In this document: piece after piece, positions 1 to 5,405 of the stretch
How positions within the stretch are numbered: position 1 is the stretch's first letter
Layout: each line of letters starts with the position of its first letter
Source of the DNA: Bacteroidota bacterium
GTDB taxonomy: Bacteria > Bacteroidota > Bacteroidia > Chitinophagales > Chitinophagaceae
Length of the DNA: 5,405 nucleotides
Assembly: GCA_023392575.1 (NCBI GenBank)
Contig: JAEVYV010000240.1
Coordinates: 1 to 5,405 of the forward strand
Reading direction: 5' to 3'
Translations under genes and position numbers: made by a program
The notes under the pieces: model-generated
Databases searched by the model: none
Told to the model about the DNA's origin: nothing
The model's input: the letters and a program-made list of their open reading frames with translations, nothing else

Positions 1-1787
1 CACTGACCCTGGCCATGAGCATTCTGCCCGAAGAAATACCGGTGGCTTTTACCACCTTTATGGCCCTGGGGGCCTGGCGGCTGATGAAGATGGGCATTGT
101 GGTAAAACAAATGAAGACGGTGGAAACCCTGGGCAGCGCCACGGTAATATGCACCGATAAAACAGGTACGCTTACCGAAAACAAAATGAGTCTGGCAAAG
201 GTGTATGTGCTGGCGAACAATAAAATCTCCGATCCCGAAACCATCATTGGTGAAGAAGAAAAAGAACTGGTACGGGTTGCCATGTGGGCCAGTGAGCCCA
301 TCCCCTTCGATCCCATGGAAATAGCCCTGCACAAAGCATACGCCGGTATAGCACAGGAAGATGAAAGGCCCCGGTACAAAATGGTACACGAATATCCCCT
401 GGGCGGAAAGCCGCCGATGATGACGCATGTGTTTGAGGATGCTTCCGGCCACCGCATTGTGGCGGCCAAGGGCGCACCGGAGGCGCTGATGGCGGTATCG
501 GATCTTACACCCCAGCAAACAAAGCAAATACACGATGCCATCAAAGCACTAACGGTAGATGGCTACCGTGTGCTGGGCGTTGGCGAAGCGCAATTCAGCG
601 GCAATAATTATCCGGCAGCGCAACAGGAACTCCGATTTCAGTTCAAAGGCGTGATTGCTTTTTACGATCCGCCAAAGAAAAACATCAGCGGCGTGCTGGA
701 AAGCTTTTACAAGGCAGGCATTGCCGTGAAAATTGTTACGGGTGACAACGCCGCCACCACTACCGCTATTGCCAAACAAATAGACTTTAAGGGTCATGAA
801 AAAAGCTTAACAGGCGATGAACTGATGCAGCTGACAGATGCCGAATTGCAGGAAAAGGTTACAGCTACCAATGTGTTCACCCGCATGTTTCCCGATGCCA
901 AACTAAAGATCATTAATGCCCTAAAAGCAAACAATGAAATTGTGGCCATGACCGGCGATGGGGTGAACGACGGGCCTGCCTTAAAGGCCGCCCACATTGG
1001 CATTGCGATGGGTAAAAAAGGAACCGAGATCGCCAAGCAGGCGGCTTCGCTGGTATTGGCAGATGATGATCTTTCCAAAATGGTAGATGCGGTGGCCATG
1101 GGGCGGAAGATTTACACCAACCTGAAAAAAGCCATTCAATACATCATCTCCATTCACATTCCCATCATCCTGACCGTGTTTTTGCCGCTGGCGCTGGGTT
1201 GGGTCTATCCCAACATCTTCTCGCCGGTGCATGTTATTTTTCTAGAACTGGTAATGGGGCCCACCTGCTCCATCATGTATGAAAACGAACCGATGGAAAA
1301 AAACACGATGCTGCAGAAACCACGGCCTTTTACGACCACGTTTTTCAATTGGAAAGAATTAGCGACAAGTATTCTGCAGGGGCTGGTCATCACAGTGGGA
1401 ACATTAACAGCCTACCAGTATGCCGTTGGCCAGGGCTATGATGAAGCCCTTACCCGTACCATGGTTTTCACCACGCTTATTACCGCCAACATCTTTTTAA
1501 CGCTGGTCAACCGGTCCTTTTATTATTCTGTTTTTACCACGCTGGCTTATAAGAACAACCTGGTGCCGCTGATCATTGGCGTTACGGTTCTTATCTCGGG
1601 CCTGTTGCTTTTTGTACCGCCGCTGACACGATTCTTTGAATTTGAAAGGCTGAATCTGTCGCAATTGTTGATTTGTATGGCAATTGGCTTTGCATCGGTA
1701 ATTTGGTACGAGCTGGTGAAAGGATTAAAGAGAAGTTTTTCCAAAAATTCTTTACCCGAAACAAGGCAGGCTTGGGCGGGGCAGTAA
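1..1787 (+). CDS. Cation-transporting P-type ATPase, C-terminal part (5' end outside window)
   Basis: An ATP-driven inner-membrane ion pump. The frame is open from the window edge (codons begin at base 3), and the Met at base 15 is internal to transmembrane helix M4, so the true start is upstream. Counting from that Met, the visible landmarks in order are: the M4 ion-site motif PEEIP (5-9); the phosphorylation motif DKTGTLT with Asp48; a compact nucleotide-binding domain with KGAPE (152-156); TGDN (242-245); the hinge motif MTGDGVNDGPALK (312-324). Six hydrophobic C-terminal segments follow, roughly at 373-395, 403-422, 450-470, 480-500, 516-537 and 548-568, matching M5-M10. All catalytic motifs visible are intact. 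The PEEIP motif and the M6 segment ELVMGPTCSI followed by YENEP place it in the bacterial PEEFP/PEEIP group of P-type ATPases, related to Ca2+ and Mg2+ pumps. The ion cannot be assigned: M6 has Gly where relatives I recall usually have Asp. No terminator is obvious after the TAA. Confidence 0.96.
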   Translation, partial: LTLAMSILPEEIPVAFTTFMALGAWRLMKMGIVVKQMKTVETLGSATVICTDKTGTLTENKMSLAKVYVLANNKISDPETIIGEEEKELVRVAMWASEPIPFDPMEIALHKAYAGIAQEDERPRYKMVHEYPLGGKPPMMTHVFEDASGHRIVAAKGAPEALMAVSDLTPQQTKQIHDAIKALTVDGYRVLGVGEAQFSGNNYPAAQQELRFQFKGVIAFYDPPKKNISGVLESFYKAGIAVKIVTGDNAATTTAIAKQIDFKGHEKSLTGDELMQLTDAELQEKVTATNVFTRMFPDAKLKIINALKANNEIVAMTGDGVNDGPALKAAHIGIAMGKKGTEIAKQAASLVLADDDLSKMVDAVAMGRKIYTNLKKAIQYIISIHIPIILTVFLPLALGWVYPNIFSPVHVIFLELVMGPTCSIMYENEPMEKNTMLQKPRPFTTTFFNWKELATSILQGLVITVGTLTAYQYAVGQGYDEALTRTMVFTTLITANIFLTLVNRSFYYSVFTTLAYKNNLVPLIIGVTVLISGLLLFVPPLTRFFEFERLNLSQLLICMAIGFASVIWYELVKGLKRSFSKNSLPETRQAWAGQ

Positions 1788-2062
1788 GTAGTGGGTGTAC
1801 GGTTTCTATGCAATACAAAAGACAAAGGCTTTGCGAATGCCCGGCAAACAGAGATTGAAGAATATATTTATAAACTATCGGACTGATAATTGAACAACAA
1901 CGAACCGCTAACCTCAGCCTGGCAAAAGTGGGTCAAACAGTTGTACCTTCAGCTCTGTACTTCTATTGGGTATTTGCGCCATGTCGAGCTGACGTTTTTC
2001 AAATGCCCCACCATTACCTGTAGCAGAAAACATCCTTTATTTCAGTTAGTAAACAAACTGAT
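1788..2062. other. Spacer between P-type ATPase and NTF2-like gene, no convincing gene
   Basis: This 275-bp stretch has no ATG-started reading frame of useful length and no clear hairpin-plus-T terminator. One frame is open from a TTG at 1890 to a TGA at 2064-2066 (58 codons). That stop overlaps the ATG of the next gene as ATGA. The predicted peptide is rich in Cys, Leu and Lys and matches no family I recognise. A second frame is also open across about 1895-2020. The AT-rich stretch at 1860-1876 and the sequence before 2063 are the likely places for a promoter, but no clean TAnnTTTG box with a suitably placed upstream TTTG was found. Most likely it is noncoding, possibly a decayed gene or a copy of an interspersed element. 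Confidence 0.5.
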
Positions 2063-2545
2063 ATGAAAGCGTTTTTCCTTTTGACGGTCATAAGCTTATT
2101 GCCGTTCGCCAGCAAGGGACAAAACTCCCAGGATAAAGAAGCCGTAAAGAAAGTGGTAATTGCCTTCCAGGATGACTTCAACGATGGCAGCTTTAAAAAT
2201 GCTGCTGCCTATTCAACAACCGACTGGGAGCATATTAACCCCGGTGGAGGGATAGACAAGGGACGTGACAGCGTTTTAAAAACTGTACGAGCTGTTCATC
2301 AAACATTTCTGAAAGGAGTTAAAATGCAGATCGAAAGCATGGATGTTCGCTTTCTTACACCTGACGTAGCGATAGCTGATGTTATCCATAAAGTTGGCAA
2401 TTACACAACTCCTGATGGAGTTAAACATGAAAATGAAAGACAAATTAAAACCTATGTCATCGTCAGAAAAAGAGGAACCTGGCTTTTAGCACAAGACCAT
2501 AATACGGTTATACAGGGCTCTAACACCGCCACAAATAAAAACTAA
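2063..2545 (+). CDS. Exported SnoaL-like / DUF4440 (NTF2-fold) protein
   Basis: A 160-residue secreted protein. Residues 1-20 form a signal peptide: Met-Lys-Ala, a hydrophobic core FFLLTVISLLPF, then ASKGQ with likely cleavage next to the Gln. Residues about 23-150 fit the NTF2-like cone fold of the SnoaL/DUF4440 (SgcJ/EcaC) type. There is an N-terminal helix pair (KEAVKKVVIAFQDDFNDGSF), then a strand with TDWEHINPGGG around residues 53-63, where these proteins line the pocket. The C-terminal strands end with RKRGTWLLAQDHNTVI (131-146), the usual last strands. Family members bind or isomerise small hydrophobic molecules, but many have no known activity, and no catalytic residues can be assigned here. 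The ATG is supported by the signal peptide immediately after it. No Shine-Dalgarno sequence is visible, as is usual in Bacteroidota. The gene stands alone, 275 bp after the ATPase. Fold assignment is fairly firm; function is unknown. Confidence 0.88.
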   Translation: MKAFFLLTVISLLPFASKGQNSQDKEAVKKVVIAFQDDFNDGSFKNAAAYSTTDWEHINPGGGIDKGRDSVLKTVRAVHQTFLKGVKMQIESMDVRFLTPDVAIADVIHKVGNYTTPDGVKHENERQIKTYVIVRKRGTWLLAQDHNTVIQGSNTATNKN

Positions 2546-2573
2546 TTCTTTAGACAGGCTGACTTAAAACCGG

Positions 2574-2605
2574 CTAAACTCTAAACCCAATCCCAAACGA
2601 CAAAC
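2574..2605. repeat. Degenerate 7-bp CTCTAAA-like repeat after the NTF2-like gene
   Basis: About 30 bp downstream of the stop at 2545 lies a run of near-heptamers, CTAAACT, CTAAACC, CAATCCC and AAACGAC followed by AAACC, with almost no G. It shares CTCTAAAC with the better-kept array at 3861-3895. The period is poorly preserved, so this is a weak call. Its interest lies mainly in the second, similar site near another gene end. Confidence 0.35.
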
Positions 2606-2701
2606 CTTTTAGTGTCTGGTGCCGCCAACAAATCCTGGAAGAACCCTAAAAACGGCATAAGAAACGGGGCAATGGGGGCAAAAAGCAGACAAGCAAGAGC
2701 C

Positions 2702-3059
2702 GACTCTATTCTGCTTTTGGGTCATCCCTTTTTGTTTTCGCCCGACCCTTGTTTGCTTTTGGGTCGCTGCAAAATGAAATGGGCTGAACCCAGGATGTTT
2801 TGGGCTGACTCTATTTTGCTTTTGGGTCATCTCTTTTTGTTTTGGGCCGACTCTTGTTTGCTTTTGACTCATCCCTTTTTGTTTTGGGCCGATCCTTTTC
2901 TGGTTTTTGGTCGCCGCAAGATGAAAAGGGCCGACTTCAAGATGTTTTGGGCTGATTTCATCTTGAAGTCGGCCAACCCTTGTTTGGTTTTGGGTCATCC
3001 CTTTTTGTTTTCGGGTCATCCCTTTTTGCTTTTGGGTCGCTGCATTTTGTTTTTTGGGT
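2702..3059. repeat. Tandem array of 17 units of 21 bp
   Basis: Cutting from base 2702 every 21 bp gives 17 consecutive units with no indel until the last, which carries one extra T (3038-3059, 22 bp). Positions 11-12 are TG in all 17 units. Most units start GAC, GAT or CAT, are T-rich at 7-11, have TTTT near 14-17 and end GGGT, GGCT or GGCC. Related unit types recur: CATCCCTTTTTG units (2, 9, 15, 16, with a near copy at 7); CGCTGC or CGCCGC units (4, 11, 17); units ending AGGATG or AAGATG then TTTTGGGCT (5, 12). Identity between neighbouring units is modest, so the array is old or diversified. Because 21 is a multiple of three, long frames stay open on both strands: (+) 2612-3082 and (-) 2609-3019, the latter with heptads such as KQKGMTQ. 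Neither has a credible start, a recognisable domain or a non-repeat coding context, so I treat the array as noncoding. It lies between convergent genes. Confidence 0.93.
2929..2974. repeat. Perfect 16-bp inverted repeat inside the 21-bp array
   Basis: The left arm GGCCGACTTCAAGATG (2929-2944) and the right arm CATCTTGAAGTCGGCC (2959-2974) are exact reverse complements around a 14-base loop. The arms cover the end of unit 11, the first 12 bases of unit 12, and most of unit 13. Transcribed from either strand it would form a strong stem-loop. There is no T run directly after the right arm on the plus strand. On the minus strand the stem is followed by CCTTTTCATC, a short T run, so weak terminator action cannot be excluded. 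It is far from both gene ends, roughly 385 bp past the left stop and 220 bp past the right one. Confidence 0.92.
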
Positions 3060-3196
3060 CAAAATGCCTGTTTTTCGCTTGAACGGGGTTGGTTATAGGG
3101 CGGATAAACACCAAAAAACCATGAATGCCCGGATACTGCGGACACTCCTCGCCGGGAAAGGGAAAGACAGCCGGAGACGCTGCTATAACACCGCGG
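3060..3196. other. Right flank of the array, no gene seen
   Basis: This stretch of about 137 bp lies between the array and the end of the Skp/OmpH gene. The first 20 bases still resemble degenerate array sequence (CAAAATGCCTGTTTTTCGC). The rest is non-repetitive, with no reading frame of note and no clear intrinsic terminator for the minus-strand gene ending at 3197. The left flank, 2606-2701, is similarly featureless apart from an A-rich stretch at 2680-2701, which partly resembles a reverse-complemented array unit. Confidence 0.5.
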
Positions 3197-3745
3197 TTAC
3201 AGTTTTGCGTTCAGATAGGCAATCAAATCCAACGTTGTTTTGTTGATAATGCTTTCTTCCACGTAAAGCACCATTCCAGCCTCATCCTTGGACAGGTCCA
3301 GCATGGCTGTAAAGCCTTTTTCCCTGCACCATTGCTGCATCAGCTTTTGCATATTGCTGCGCAACGGATTCATACGTGCTTCTTGTTTTTTTTGAAACTC
3401 GCTTTCAAACTGCTCCTTCTTGAAATTGTATTCCCGCATCAGTTTTCCTTTTTCCTCTGCCAACTTGTTCTTTTCGGCAGGGGTCGTTGCTTTCTCTTCA
3501 TTGCGGGAAACCTGTTCGAACTTGCCCTGCAACTGTCTCAATTCATCCAGCTTGACTTTAAATTCCGCGTCCAGAGCCTTTTGAATGTCGAGTAGTTTTT
3601 TAACACCCGCCGCCTGATCCTGGAAAAGGTAAGAATCGATCATGGCCAGCTTCAGTGGTGCAGTGGCGGCCGTTTGTGCTTCTGAGCGAACGGTGGCCAG
3701 GAAGGCAAAGATGATGACAGCGGTGCGGATAAGTATCTTTTTCAT
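3197..3745 (-). CDS. Skp/OmpH-family periplasmic chaperone-like protein
   Basis: A 182-residue exported protein of the OmpH/Skp family, whose members hold unfolded outer-membrane proteins in the periplasm after Sec export. Residues 1-24 form a signal peptide (MKKILIRT, hydrophobic AVIIFAFLATV, then SEAQ with cleavage likely after Gln24). Residues 31-43 (LKLAMIDSYLFQD) match the short first strand of the family. Residues about 45-140 are Lys/Glu/Gln-rich helices, the long coiled-coil tentacles. Residues 144-180, ending VLYVEESIINKTTLDLIAYLN, match the closing strand and helix of the family. Length is typical. A single Cys (140) is unremarkable. The ATG is supported by the signal peptide directly after it. 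In many Bacteroidota, ompH genes lie next to bamA; here there is no bamA, so this may be a paralogue outside that locus. It follows the GMC gene on the same strand with a 155-bp gap and is probably transcribed separately. Confidence 0.93.
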   Translation of the reverse strand: MKKILIRTAVIIFAFLATVRSEAQTAATAPLKLAMIDSYLFQDQAAGVKKLLDIQKALDAEFKVKLDELRQLQGKFEQVSRNEEKATTPAEKNKLAEEKGKLMREYNFKKEQFESEFQKKQEARMNPLRSNMQKLMQQWCREKGFTAMLDLSKDEAGMVLYVEESIINKTTLDLIAYLNAKL

Positions 3746-3762
3746 GCAATGCTATTTTGAGC

Positions 3763-3770
3763 GAAAGCTA
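3763..3770 (-). promoter_or_regulatory. Possible -7 box (TAGCTTTC) for the Skp/OmpH gene
   Basis: On the minus strand TAGCTTTC lies 17 bases before the ATG and matches the Bacteroidota -7 consensus TAnnTTTG except for the last base. The upstream -33 element (TTTG) is not clear at the expected distance, and the implied leader would be only about 10 bases. This is a weak candidate. Confidence 0.22.
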
Positions 3771-3860
3771 GTGCTAAATTGCGGATAATGGTAGTGGTTG
3801 CAGGCATTTTCTATTTGGTGCGACTTCCTTTGCCGGTGCGATGGCCACTAAAAGAAAACA

Positions 3861-3900
3861 CTCTAAACTACACACCACAAACTCCAAACTACAAACTCTC
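3861..3900. repeat. 7-bp degenerate tandem repeat next to the GMC gene stop
   Basis: On the plus strand five consecutive 7-mers are CTCTAAA, CTACACA, CCACAAA, CTCCAAA and CTACAAA (3861-3895), followed by a partial CTCTC up to 3900. The stop codon of the GMC gene starts (on its own strand) right at 3903. The strand is completely free of G here. On the minus strand it reads as TTTGTAG/TTTGGAG units. It sits between two genes on the same strand. A looser cousin is at 2574-2605. Confidence 0.72.
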
Positions 3901-5405
3901 TTACAAATTTCCCTTTTTCATCTCCTCCACCGCATAATTCGCCGCCCTTGCCGTTAAGGCCATATACAAAAGAGAAGGGCTTTGATTGCCCGTGCTGGTC
4001 ATGCAGGCGCCATCGGTTACAAAAACGTTTTGGCAGTGGTGCAACTGGTTCCATTTGTTCAACAAAGAAGTTTTCGCATCCCTGCCCATGCGGCAGCCGC
4101 CCATTTCATGAATATCCAGTCCCGGTGCCTGGTGGTTATCGTATTGATTGATGTTCTTTGCTCCCGCCTTCTCCAGCATCTCGGCGCTTTGCGTTAAAAA
4201 ATCTTTGATCATTTTTTCATCGTTATCATCATAGTCCACCGACATAATGAGCAGGGGAATGCCCCACTGGTCTTTCTGATCGGTGCTTAACCGCACATGA
4301 TTGCTTTCCTTTGGAATGGTCTCTCCCTGCAGGTACATATAACTGCCCCAGCCACCCGGCTCGCACATAGCATCCTTGTACGAACCACCGATGGTTTCTT
4401 CTAAAAATTCTCCATTGCTTCGGCCACGATAGGCGCCCATAAAGGTGGTAAAACCGCCCACATAGTCCATATCGTTCTGATACAGATTGCGGTAGTTGGC
4501 AATGATCGGCTCTGTTGGATTGCGGCCATAAAAATATTTGTCCTCCATACCCGGCAGCTCACCATTCACCGAAGCCCGGTAATTGTGATGCGCCACGTAT
4601 TTGCCCAATAACCCGTTGTCATTTCCCAATCCATTGGGAAAGCGTTTGGAAGTAGAGTTCAGTAAAACCAAATTGCTGTTCAGGGCAGAAGCGTTTACAA
4701 AAATGATGCGGGCAAAAAAATCGGTTGTCTCTTTGGTATTGCTGTCAATCACCCGTACACCAACGGCCTTGCCTTTTTGTTCATTGTAAATAATGGAATG
4801 CACTACCGAAAACGGACGCACGGTAAGGTTACCGGTTTTCTTTGCCCAGGGCAAGGTAGAAGACACCGAACTAAAATACCCGCCAAACGGACAACCCCGC
4901 ATGCAAAGGTTCCGTGCCTGGCAGCGTGCCCTGCCCTGTTGGGTATGAATGTCTTTGGGCAGTGTTAAATGAGCCCACCGTGCATGTACTAAATGGCGGT
5001 CCTTGTAATTGGCTTTAATAGCCTGCTGAATATGCGCTTCACCGCAGTTCAGATCGAAGGGTGGCAAAAATTCACCATCGGGCATGGCGGCGATGCCGTC
5101 CCTGGTGCCGCATACGCCAATAAATTTTTCTACATGCGAATACCAGGGAGCAATTTCCTCATAGCTAATGGGCCATTCAATTCCGTAACCATAACGGGCC
5201 GGTGCCGTGAAGTCGTACTGGCTCCAGCGCTGGCAGGCTCTTCCCCAGGTAAGGGATTTGCCGCCCACCTGGTAGCCGCGAATCCAGTCGAAGCGCAGCA
5301 CCTCGGTGTAGGGGTGGAGCACGTCGTTGACGAAGAAGTCGGAGTTGCTCGCGTCGACGAAGCCGCTGCGGCGCTGGATGTGCTGCTCGCTGGCCTGCTG
5401 GGCCG
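3901..5405 (-). CDS. GMC-family FAD-dependent oxidoreductase (N-terminus outside window)
   Basis: A flavin dehydrogenase or oxidase of the glucose-methanol-choline family, which typically oxidises an alcohol or sugar hydroxyl using FAD. The frame stays open to the right edge, so the true start and the N-terminal GxGxxG FAD motif are missing. A GTG at 5322 is internal: 27 complete codons precede it in frame. Counting from that GTG, GGKSLTWGR (20-28) is the FAD-contacting family motif. The Cys-rich stretch CQARNLCMRGCPFGG (134-148) is common in the bacterial gluconate-dehydrogenase-like branch. HEMGGCRMG (405-413) and TGNQSPSLLYMAL (444-456) carry the His and Asn that form the usual GMC active-site pair. 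The C-terminus (LTARAANYAVEEMKKGNL) is complete. The substrate is unknown; in Bacteroidota such genes often accompany a small gluconate-dehydrogenase subunit-3-like partner, which would lie outside this window. Codon use changes sharply at the right end (see the entry for 5284-5405). Confidence 0.95.
   Translation of the reverse strand, partial: AQQASEQHIQRRSGFVDASNSDFFVNDVLHPYTEVLRFDWIRGYQVGGKSLTWGRACQRWSQYDFTAPARYGYGIEWPISYEEIAPWYSHVEKFIGVCGTRDGIAAMPDGEFLPPFDLNCGEAHIQQAIKANYKDRHLVHARWAHLTLPKDIHTQQGRARCQARNLCMRGCPFGGYFSSVSSTLPWAKKTGNLTVRPFSVVHSIIYNEQKGKAVGVRVIDSNTKETTDFFARIIFVNASALNSNLVLLNSTSKRFPNGLGNDNGLLGKYVAHHNYRASVNGELPGMEDKYFYGRNPTEPIIANYRNLYQNDMDYVGGFTTFMGAYRGRSNGEFLEETIGGSYKDAMCEPGGWGSYMYLQGETIPKESNHVRLSTDQKDQWGIPLLIMSVDYDDNDEKMIKDFLTQSAEMLEKAGAKNINQYDNHQAPGLDIHEMGGCRMGRDAKTSLLNKWNQLHHCQNVFVTDGACMTSTGNQSPSLLYMALTARAANYAVEEMKKGNL
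5284..5405. other. High-GC segment with unusual codon use at the right edge
   Basis: Within the GMC frame, every codon from the window edge down to the Trp codon at 5284-5286 ends in G or C: 40 complete codons plus one partial codon whose third base is visible. The next codon is ATT, after which third positions are mixed, as in the rest of the gene. GC over 5281-5405 is 82 of 125 by hand count. The reading frame and family similarity continue through the boundary (VNDVLHPYTEVLRFDWIRGY), so the join is in frame. A graft from a high-GC relative, by recombination or by misassembly, is the simplest reading. Confidence 0.6.

Noticed and set aside
244..1232. Several minus-strand frames of 77-101 codons opposite the P-type ATPase
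   Set aside because: They are shadows of the ATPase codons, with Cys/Arg/Pro-rich translations and no family features.
1829..1840. CAAAGGCTTTG as a terminator hairpin after the ATPase
   Set aside because: It leaves a one-base loop, has a short stem and no following T run, so it would not act as an intrinsic terminator.
1673..1858. 61-codon plus-strand frame overlapping the ATPase end
   Set aside because: It lies mostly in another frame of the ATPase C-terminus and shows no recognisable protein features.
2702..3059. Possible CRISPR array
   Set aside because: Units are contiguous with no spacers, each unit differs from the next, and there are no cas genes or leader.
2702..3059. Telomere-like or G-quadruplex-forming sequence (TTTTGGG motifs)
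   Set aside because: The GGG runs are about 18 bases apart and often interrupted, so loops would be too long. The resemblance to TTTTGGGG telomeres is superficial, and the region lies between ordinary bacterial genes.
3125..3595. 156-codon plus-strand frame opposite the Skp/OmpH gene
   Set aside because: It is antisense to a well-supported family member, with no domain of its own. Its Leu/Phe/Gln-rich translation mirrors the coiled-coil gene.
3901..5322. Taking GTG at 5322 as the true start of the GMC gene
   Set aside because: The frame continues upstream to the window edge with family-like sequence (FVNDVLHPYT), and a GMC protein needs an N-terminal FAD-binding motif that this start would omit.

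Overview
The window looks like a chromosomal segment from a member of the Bacteroidota, probably close to the Chitinophagaceae. This is an inference. It rests on the style of the proteins (a Skp/OmpH protein with a Bacteroidota-like C-terminus, signal peptides ending just before or at Gln, a P-type ATPase of the PEEIP type), on the absence of Shine-Dalgarno sequences before the starts, and on the degenerate short tandem repeats between genes. No rRNA, tRNA, CRISPR array, transposase or phage gene was seen.

Layout. Positions 1-1787 (+) hold the C-terminal two thirds of a cation-transporting P-type ATPase whose start lies outside the window. Positions 1788-2062 are a spacer with no convincing gene. 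Positions 2063-2545 (+) encode a small exported protein of the SnoaL-like/DUF4440 (NTF2-like) fold. Positions 2546-3196 are gene-free and dominated by 17 tandem 21-bp units at 2702-3059. That array has a higher-order arrangement and a perfect 16-bp inverted repeat inside it. Positions 3197-3745 (-) encode a periplasmic Skp/OmpH-family chaperone-like protein. Positions 3746-3900 are a spacer with a 7-bp degenerate tandem repeat abutting the next stop codon. Positions 3901-5405 (-) hold a GMC-family FAD oxidoreductase that runs off the right edge, so its N-terminal dinucleotide-binding motif is missing.

The genes do not form an obvious pathway: an ion pump, an exported NTF2-like protein, an envelope chaperone and a flavin dehydrogenase. 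The two left genes point right and the two right genes point left, so the 21-bp array lies between convergent transcription units.

The two observations most worth following up are: (1) the 21-bp array, which keeps a TG dinucleotide at the same place in all 17 units, has exactly two helical turns per unit and contains a phase-preserving inverted copy; (2) an abrupt composition change at about 5284, to the right of which 41 successive codons of the GMC gene end in G or C, suggesting recombination or an assembly chimera. No new multi-gene system is evident here.
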